A DNA stretch of 64,000 nt from Oscillospiraceae bacterium (GTDB lineage: Bacteria; Bacillota; Clostridia; Oscillospirales; Ruminococcaceae), in assembly GCA_017435045.1 (NCBI GenBank), contig JAFSFT010000030.1, positions 1-64,000 of the forward strand. Reading direction: 5' to 3'. Both the position numbers and the translations under genes were made by a program. Numbering within the stretch: position 1 is the first letter of the stretch; every line of letters begins with the position of its first letter. This document shows positions 59,820 through 64,000 of this stretch, in pieces. The notes under the pieces were generated by a model, which saw only the letters and a program-made list of their open reading frames with translations, had not been told where the DNA came from and did not search any database.

Positions 59820-60713
59820 ATGAAAAAATTTTTATCATTTTTATTCTGTTTTATTGCTGTATTTTCATTTCCCCTTGCAGCCCATGCAGATATCGGTCCA
59901 AAACCGTCTGTAAGAATTACATTCGAGGGTGTGCAAAACGGCACGGATTATTACGGAACGCTTTTGTCGGAACACAAATCTACAGGTCCGTCTTCAGCGT
60001 GGAATGGTATTGCCGGCAATGAAAGTTACCACGACGGCGAAAAGGAAATATGGCAGGCATTTGCGGACTATGCGGATGCCGACGGATACTATTTTCTGCA
60101 GGAATGGTGGCACTGTACCGAAACAGATCAGCTTAACTGGACCTATTATCCTCCGTCAAAATTCAAAATTCTGCTCTGGTTTCCTGAAACTGATACATAT
60201 CTTGTAAGCGGTATATATGAGAGATATGCTTTTGACAGCTATTACACAGTGGATTTATCGGACCTGACAGAAGATTTGTCGCAGGTAAAGTCTGATGCAG
60301 ATTCCACACTTGTGGCAAAGCAAAGCTACAACTTTACCTGGGAAATAATCTCCCTTATAGCCAGAATTGCAGCTACAATTCTGCTGGAAATTATTTTGGC
60401 TGTTATCTTTGGATACAGAGAAAAGAAAGCAATAAGATTTATTGCTGTTGTAAATATTATCACCCAGGTGGCACTTAACGTGGCACTGAATATTATCAAT
60501 TACAATATGGGTTCAATGGCATTTGTTTTCTTCTTTGTGCTGCTTGAAATTGCGGTTTTTGTGCTGGAGGCAGTTGTATATGCCCTTCTGCTTAAAAAAT
60601 TTACAGCAAAAACATCGGATTGCTTTAAAACCACGGCTTATGCCTTTGTGGCAAATGCAGCCAGCTTTGCAGCAGGCTTGTGGCTGAGCCATCTTATTCC
60701 GGGAATTTTCTGA
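59820..60713 (+). CDS. Exported membrane protein of unknown function
   Basis: 297 residues with a signal peptide (about 1-22, ending AAHA), an extracytoplasmic domain of about 140 residues rich in Trp and Tyr (LQEWWHCTETDQLNWTYYPPS) and four C-terminal membrane helices. Similar two-part proteins occur across clostridia without a known role. I start at ATG 59820, because AGAAAGGGTG lies upstream. It is likely cotranscribed with its neighbours. Confidence 0.75.
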   Translation: MKKFLSFLFCFIAVFSFPLAAHADIGPKPSVRITFEGVQNGTDYYGTLLSEHKSTGPSSAWNGIAGNESYHDGEKEIWQAFADYADADGYYFLQEWWHCTETDQLNWTYYPPSKFKILLWFPETDTYLVSGIYERYAFDSYYTVDLSDLTEDLSQVKSDADSTLVAKQSYNFTWEIISLIARIAATILLEIILAVIFGYREKKAIRFIAVVNIITQVALNVALNIINYNMGSMAFVFFFVLLEIAVFVLEAVVYALLLKKFTAKTSDCFKTTAYAFVANAASFAAGLWLSHLIPGIF

Positions 60714-60729
60714 AAAGAAAGGAAATACT

Positions 60730-61374
60730 ATGACAAAAAGATTTTCAGCAGTGTTGGCATCAGCACTGGCAGTATCATTGATGTTTACAGCCTGCAGCAG
60801 TTCTGTACCTGCAGCGGGCGGCAGCAAAGGTCTGTACGAGCACGGCCTTGAACTGGTGGCAATGGCAGAGGAGATGGCAGACAGCGAAAGTTATCTTGAA
60901 ATATATACAGGCAGTCCAAGAATAAGCGAAGTTGTATCGCAGTTCGGTCAGGGTGACTACTCTGCACCGCAAAAGGTTTACAGGCTGACACCTACAGCAG
61001 ATTATCTCGCAGGATACGATATGGCTGCAGATTTAAGCGGACTGTCCGACACACTGAAAAAGACCATTTCCGACAAGGCAATTGCAAGCCTTGCAACAAG
61101 GATAAATGCAATGGACGGTGCAGAAAACCTTGCGGCAACAACAGTCTGCACTGCGGGCAAAACCTTTGTCAGCGGCGAACTTACAGAGGCTTGTGTGTGG
61201 CTGTATGTTTACGAAAACGGTTTCCCTGTTGCGGTTACCTTTACGGCAGGGGAGGACAGTACAGTTGCTGCTTCAGCAATGTTTATAAGCTGCAGCGATT
61301 TTCAGCCAGAATCATCACAGAAGATTGAAGAATATCTTGGCGGCGGAGTAAAGGCTGAAGAAATAGAAAAATAA
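60730..61374 (+). CDS. Predicted lipoprotein, unknown family
   Basis: 214 residues with a lipobox (FTAC, Cys22) and a compact extracytoplasmic domain. It includes two Cys that could pair (TTVCTAGK, ELTEACVWLYVY). No family recognised. It begins 17 bases after the previous gene, with AAAGGAAAT upstream of the ATG, and closes the PadR-led group before a terminator. Confidence 0.74.
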   Translation: MTKRFSAVLASALAVSLMFTACSSSVPAAGGSKGLYEHGLELVAMAEEMADSESYLEIYTGSPRISEVVSQFGQGDYSAPQKVYRLTPTADYLAGYDMAADLSGLSDTLKKTISDKAIASLATRINAMDGAENLAATTVCTAGKTFVSGELTEACVWLYVYENGFPVAVTFTAGEDSTVAASAMFISCSDFQPESSQKIEEYLGGGVKAEEIEK

Positions 61375-61379
61375 ATTGT

Positions 61380-61424
61380 AAAGACTGCTTTCGGCAATGT
61401 AAAATTCAGCAGAAAGCAGTCTTT
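61380..61424 (+). terminator. Terminator closing the PadR-led group
   Basis: aaagactgctttc pairs perfectly with gaaagcagtcttt around a 19-base loop; a T/A-rich tail follows. Confidence 0.75.
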
Positions 61425-61473
61425 ATATATATTGGTACAAAAACAGGTAAAACGATTTTCCATATTTACTGTC

Positions 61474-61502
61474 TTGCAGTAACAGCGGCAAAATAGTATA
61501 AT
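61474..61502 (+). promoter_or_regulatory. Promoter of nfnAB
   Basis: TTGCAG (61474-61479) and TATAAT (61497-61502) are 17 bases apart, 35 bases before nfnA. Confidence 0.65.
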
Positions 61503-61536
61503 TTTTAAATAGAGTAAATTATAAAAGGACAATGCT

Positions 61537-62379
61537 ATGTATAAAATTTTACAGAAACAGTTTTTAAATCCCACCGTTTGTAAAATGGTGATAGATGCAC
61601 CGCTGATTGCCAAAAAAGCACAGCCGGGGCAGTTTGTTATTGTGCGTGCACTGGCAGACAGCGAGAGAATACCGCTTACAATTTCGGATTTTAACAGAGA
61701 CAGCGGCACGGTTACAATTATCTTTCAGTTGGTGGGCGAGGGCACTATGGAACTGTCTACCCTTTGCGAAGGTACTGAAATCTGCGATTTTGTAGGCCCG
61801 CTCGGCAAGCCAAGTCAGCTTGACGGCCTTAAAAAGGTTGCTGTTATCGGCGGCGGTGTAGGCTGCGCAATTGCATATCCTGTTGCCAAAAAGCTTAAGG
61901 AAAGCGGCTGCTGTGTACACAGTGTTACAGGCTTCAGAAACAAAGACCTTGTTATCCTTGAGAATGAATTTATGGCGGCAAGCGATAAGCTTGTGGTGAT
62001 GACAGATGATGGCTCATACGGTGAAAAAGGCCTTGTTACAGCTGCACTGGAAGCACTTATAAATGAGGGTAATCAGTATGATGAGGTCATTGCAATCGGA
62101 CCGCTTGTTATGATGAAATTTGTATGTAAAGTAACAGAAAAGTACGGCATAAAAACCACAGTTTCCATGAATCCTGTTATGATTGACGGCACAGGTATGT
62201 GCGGTGGATGCAGGCTTACTGTGGGCGGCAAAACACAGTTCGCCTGTGTGGATGGCCCGGATTTTGACGGCCACAAGGTGGATTTTGACGAGGCAATCAG
62301 CCGTTCTTCAATGTACAGAGAATTTGAAAACTGCAGAAGAGAAGCTGCCTGCAATCTTTTGAGCAAGGAGGCAGAATAA
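61537..62379 (+). CDS. nfnA: NfnA-type FAD/NAD-binding subunit with 2Fe-2S site
   Basis: 280 residues, the small subunit of NADH-dependent ferredoxin:NADP oxidoreductase (also annotated SudB or PyrK-like). An FAD-binding domain (QPGQFVIVRAL...RIPLTI) is followed by an NAD-binding domain (VAVIGGGVGCAIAYPVAKKL) and a C-terminal cluster site (MCGGCRLTVGGKTQFACVDGP). With NfnB it couples NADPH oxidation to ferredoxin and NAD+ reduction by electron bifurcation. The stop and the nfnB start overlap (TAATG). Confidence 0.92.
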   Translation: MYKILQKQFLNPTVCKMVIDAPLIAKKAQPGQFVIVRALADSERIPLTISDFNRDSGTVTIIFQLVGEGTMELSTLCEGTEICDFVGPLGKPSQLDGLKKVAVIGGGVGCAIAYPVAKKLKESGCCVHSVTGFRNKDLVILENEFMAASDKLVVMTDDGSYGEKGLVTAALEALINEGNQYDEVIAIGPLVMMKFVCKVTEKYGIKTTVSMNPVMIDGTGMCGGCRLTVGGKTQFACVDGPDFDGHKVDFDEAISRSSMYREFENCRREAACNLLSKEAE

Positions 62380-63767
62380 TGGTAAATATGAATCCTGAAA
62401 AGTGTCCTATGCCAAGTCAGGACCCTATGGTGCGCAACAAAAATTTTGGCGAGGTTGCATTGGGGTATACATTGGAAATGGCGGTGGAGGAGGCACAGAG
62501 ATGCCTTAACTGCAAACACAAGCCATGTATAGACGGATGCCCTGTACTTATAGATATCCCTGCTTTTATAGCAGAGGTTGCAATGGGAGATATCCGCAAG
62601 GCTTACGAAATACTGTCACAGCAGACAAGCCTGCCTGCAATTTGCGGCCGCGTATGTCCGCAGGAAACACAGTGCGAGGGCAAATGTGTGCGTGGTATTA
62701 AAGGCGAAAGTGTGGCCATAGGCCGTCTTGAACGCTTTGTTGCCGACTGGTACAGAGAAAATTGTGCCGAAAAACCGCAGCCTACAGCACAAAACGGCAA
62801 AAAAGTTGCTGTTATCGGTGCAGGCCCTACAGGACTTACCTGTGCAGGGGAACTTGCAAAAAAAGGTTATGATGTTACAATATATGAGGCCCTCCATACA
62901 GCCGGCGGTGTGCTGGTTTACGGCATACCTGAATTCCGTCTGCCAAAGGATATTGTAAAGTACGAAATTGACAATCTCAAAGCACTTGGTGTAAAGATTG
63001 AAACCAATATGGTTATAGGCAAAGTCCTCACTATAGACGAACTTTTTGATATGGGCTATGGTGCAGTATATATCGGCAGCGGTGCAGGTCTTCCTAAATT
63101 TATGGGTATTCCCGGCGAAAGCCTTAAGGGCGTGTACAGCGCAAATGAATACCTTACCCGTGTAAATCTTATGAAAGCCTATCTGCCGACAAGCAAAACT
63201 CCAATACGCAAAAGCCACAATGTTGCAGTTGTGGGCGGCGGCAATGTGGCAATGGATGCGGCACGCAGTGCAAAACGTCTTGGTGCAGAAAATGTATATA
63301 TTGTATACCGCCGTGGTATGCAGGAGCTTCCTGCACGTCTGGAAGAGATTGAACACGCACAGGAGGAGGGCATAATCTTTAAACTGCTGACAAACCCTGT
63401 GGAGGTTATCGGTGACGAAAACGGTGAGGTAAAGGCCATCAGATGTGTGGAAATGATGCTTGGCGAGCCCGATTCCTCAGGCCGCAGGCGACCTGTTGTA
63501 AAGCCTGACAGCGAGTTTGTAATTGATATAGACACAATGATTATGTCCATCGGCACAAGCCCTAACCCTCTTATATCTTCCACTACGGAGGGACTTGAGA
63601 CAGATAAATGGGGATGCATTGTTACAAATGGTGAAGATGGTCTCACAACACGCAATGCGGTTTATGCAGGCGGTGACGCTGTTACAGGTGCGGCAACGGT
63701 TATTCTTGCAATGGGCGCAGGCAAACAGGCTGCAGCAGCAATAGACAAAATGCTCAGTGAAAAATAA
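62379..63767 (+). CDS. nfnB: NfnB-type flavoprotein subunit (GltD-like)
   Basis: 462 residues. An N-terminal Cys region for 4Fe-4S clusters (CLNCKHKPCIDGCP, CGRVCPQETQCEGKC) is followed by an FAD Rossmann motif (GAGPTGLTCAGELAKKGY) and an NADPH motif (VVGGGNVAMDAARSAKRLG). Often annotated as glutamate synthase small chain, but the adjacent nfnA and the absence of a large glutamate synthase subunit favour NfnB. Intact. Confidence 0.92.
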   Translation: MVNMNPEKCPMPSQDPMVRNKNFGEVALGYTLEMAVEEAQRCLNCKHKPCIDGCPVLIDIPAFIAEVAMGDIRKAYEILSQQTSLPAICGRVCPQETQCEGKCVRGIKGESVAIGRLERFVADWYRENCAEKPQPTAQNGKKVAVIGAGPTGLTCAGELAKKGYDVTIYEALHTAGGVLVYGIPEFRLPKDIVKYEIDNLKALGVKIETNMVIGKVLTIDELFDMGYGAVYIGSGAGLPKFMGIPGESLKGVYSANEYLTRVNLMKAYLPTSKTPIRKSHNVAVVGGGNVAMDAARSAKRLGAENVYIVYRRGMQELPARLEEIEHAQEEGIIFKLLTNPVEVIGDENGEVKAIRCVEMMLGEPDSSGRRRPVVKPDSEFVIDIDTMIMSIGTSPNPLISSTTEGLETDKWGCIVTNGEDGLTTRNAVYAGGDAVTGAATVILAMGAGKQAAAAIDKMLSEK

Positions 63768-63783
63768 ATTATTGCAAACAAAA

Positions 63784-63814
63784 ACAGTCGTTTCTGAATA
63801 TCGGAAACGACTGT
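63784..63814. terminator. Bidirectional terminator between nfnB and trkH
   Basis: A perfect 11-base stem (acagtcgtttc / gaaacgactgt) with a 9-base loop; TTTTTT on the plus side and TTTTTG on the minus side. It lies between convergent genes. Confidence 0.88.
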
Positions 63815-63848
63815 AATTTTTTGATTTTATTAACAATTTTGCTTTGTT

Positions 63849-64000
63849 TTACTGGTTTTTCCAAGCTGATGGGCTGAGCAGAACAAGAATAGGGAATATT
63901 TCCAGTCTGCCGATAATCATGCAGAAAGAAAGGACGTATTTGCAAAAGGCAGAAAGGGTGGAAAAGTTGCCTGCAGGTCCGAATGCACCAAGGCCAGGCC
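63849..64000 (-). CDS. trkH: TrkH-type potassium uptake protein, C-terminal end (partial)
   Basis: The frame is open to the right edge. The last 50 residues (GPAGNFSTLSAFCKYVLSF followed by MIIGRLEIFPILVLL and ending SPSAWKNQ) match the final helix and GRLE motif of TrkH/KtrB potassium transporters. The stop TAA is at 63849-63851. The rest of the gene is outside the window. Confidence 0.85.
   Translation of the reverse strand, partial: PGLGAFGPAGNFSTLSAFCKYVLSFCMIIGRLEIFPILVLLSPSAWKNQ

Noticed and set aside
62379..63767. Glutamate synthase small subunit
   Set aside because: The adjacent overlapping NfnA-type subunit and lack of a large subunit favour the electron-bifurcating NfnAB enzyme.

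Overview
The window looks like chromosome of a low-to-mid GC, Gram-positive anaerobe of the Clostridia, probably an Oscillospirales/Ruminococcaceae-type gut bacterium. This rests on the yloC-remA-gmk-priA-def-fmt-rsmB-rlmN-stp-prkC-rsgA-thiN order, NfnAB, lipoproteins with Firmicute lipoboxes, strong AGGAGG ribosome binding sites and sigma-A type promoters. The placement is inference from gene content; no species is claimed.

Layout. (1) 1-3.0 kb is the end of a mobile element: the tail of a mobilization-type protein, two autoregulated cargo pairs (SdpR/SdpI-like and PadR/DUF2812) and a TnpV-like gene. (2) 3.3-15.8 kb, minus strand, is a long envelope-related cluster: a YdjG/YdjH/YdjI-like set (zinc-ribbon membrane protein, TPM protein, SPFH protein), XpaC and TelA, three lipoproteins, a DUF4428 protein, two tandem 5'-nucleotidase-like phosphoesterases and a small zinc-ribbon protein. 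(3) A LuxR-type regulator with a membrane-embedded N-terminus (16.0-17.1 kb) sits between that cluster and a plus-strand group (17.3-21.8 kb): a membrane protein with nine 40-residue Cys/His repeats, an MscS channel, a small membrane protein, a broken lipoprotein gene and a transglutaminase-like lipoprotein. Both sides of the regulator gene carry arrays of a G-rich direct repeat at about one-helical-turn steps. I propose these as its operators and the two flanks as one envelope regulon. This is the best candidate here for an undescribed system.

(4) 22.1-31.3 kb: initiator tRNA-Met, a short GH29 fucosidase, a MATE exporter, DUF3842 plus an ECF S component behind a possible attenuator, a LysR regulator, an Asp/Glu racemase-like protein, an HlyC/CorC protein and an AI-2E-type permease. 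(5) 31.4-46.4 kb: a large housekeeping operon for RNA, translation and Ser/Thr phosphorylation. It contains three oddities: a PASTA kinase with an extracellular Cys/His tail, a kinase-less partial copy of that kinase, and a metallo-beta-lactamase/DeoC fusion.

(6) 46.4-56.5 kb: a GLUG-like lipoprotein with VanW, a dicarboxylate/amino-acid symporter, a CyuA-type cysteine desulfidase, DUF134 with a NifX-like protein, a two-component system and tRNA-Gln(CTG). (7) 56.7-61.4 kb: a second PadR/DUF2812 locus followed by membrane proteins and a lipoprotein. (8) 61.5-64 kb: NfnAB, then the convergent 3' end of trkH. No CRISPR array, rRNA, complete prophage or replication origin was seen.
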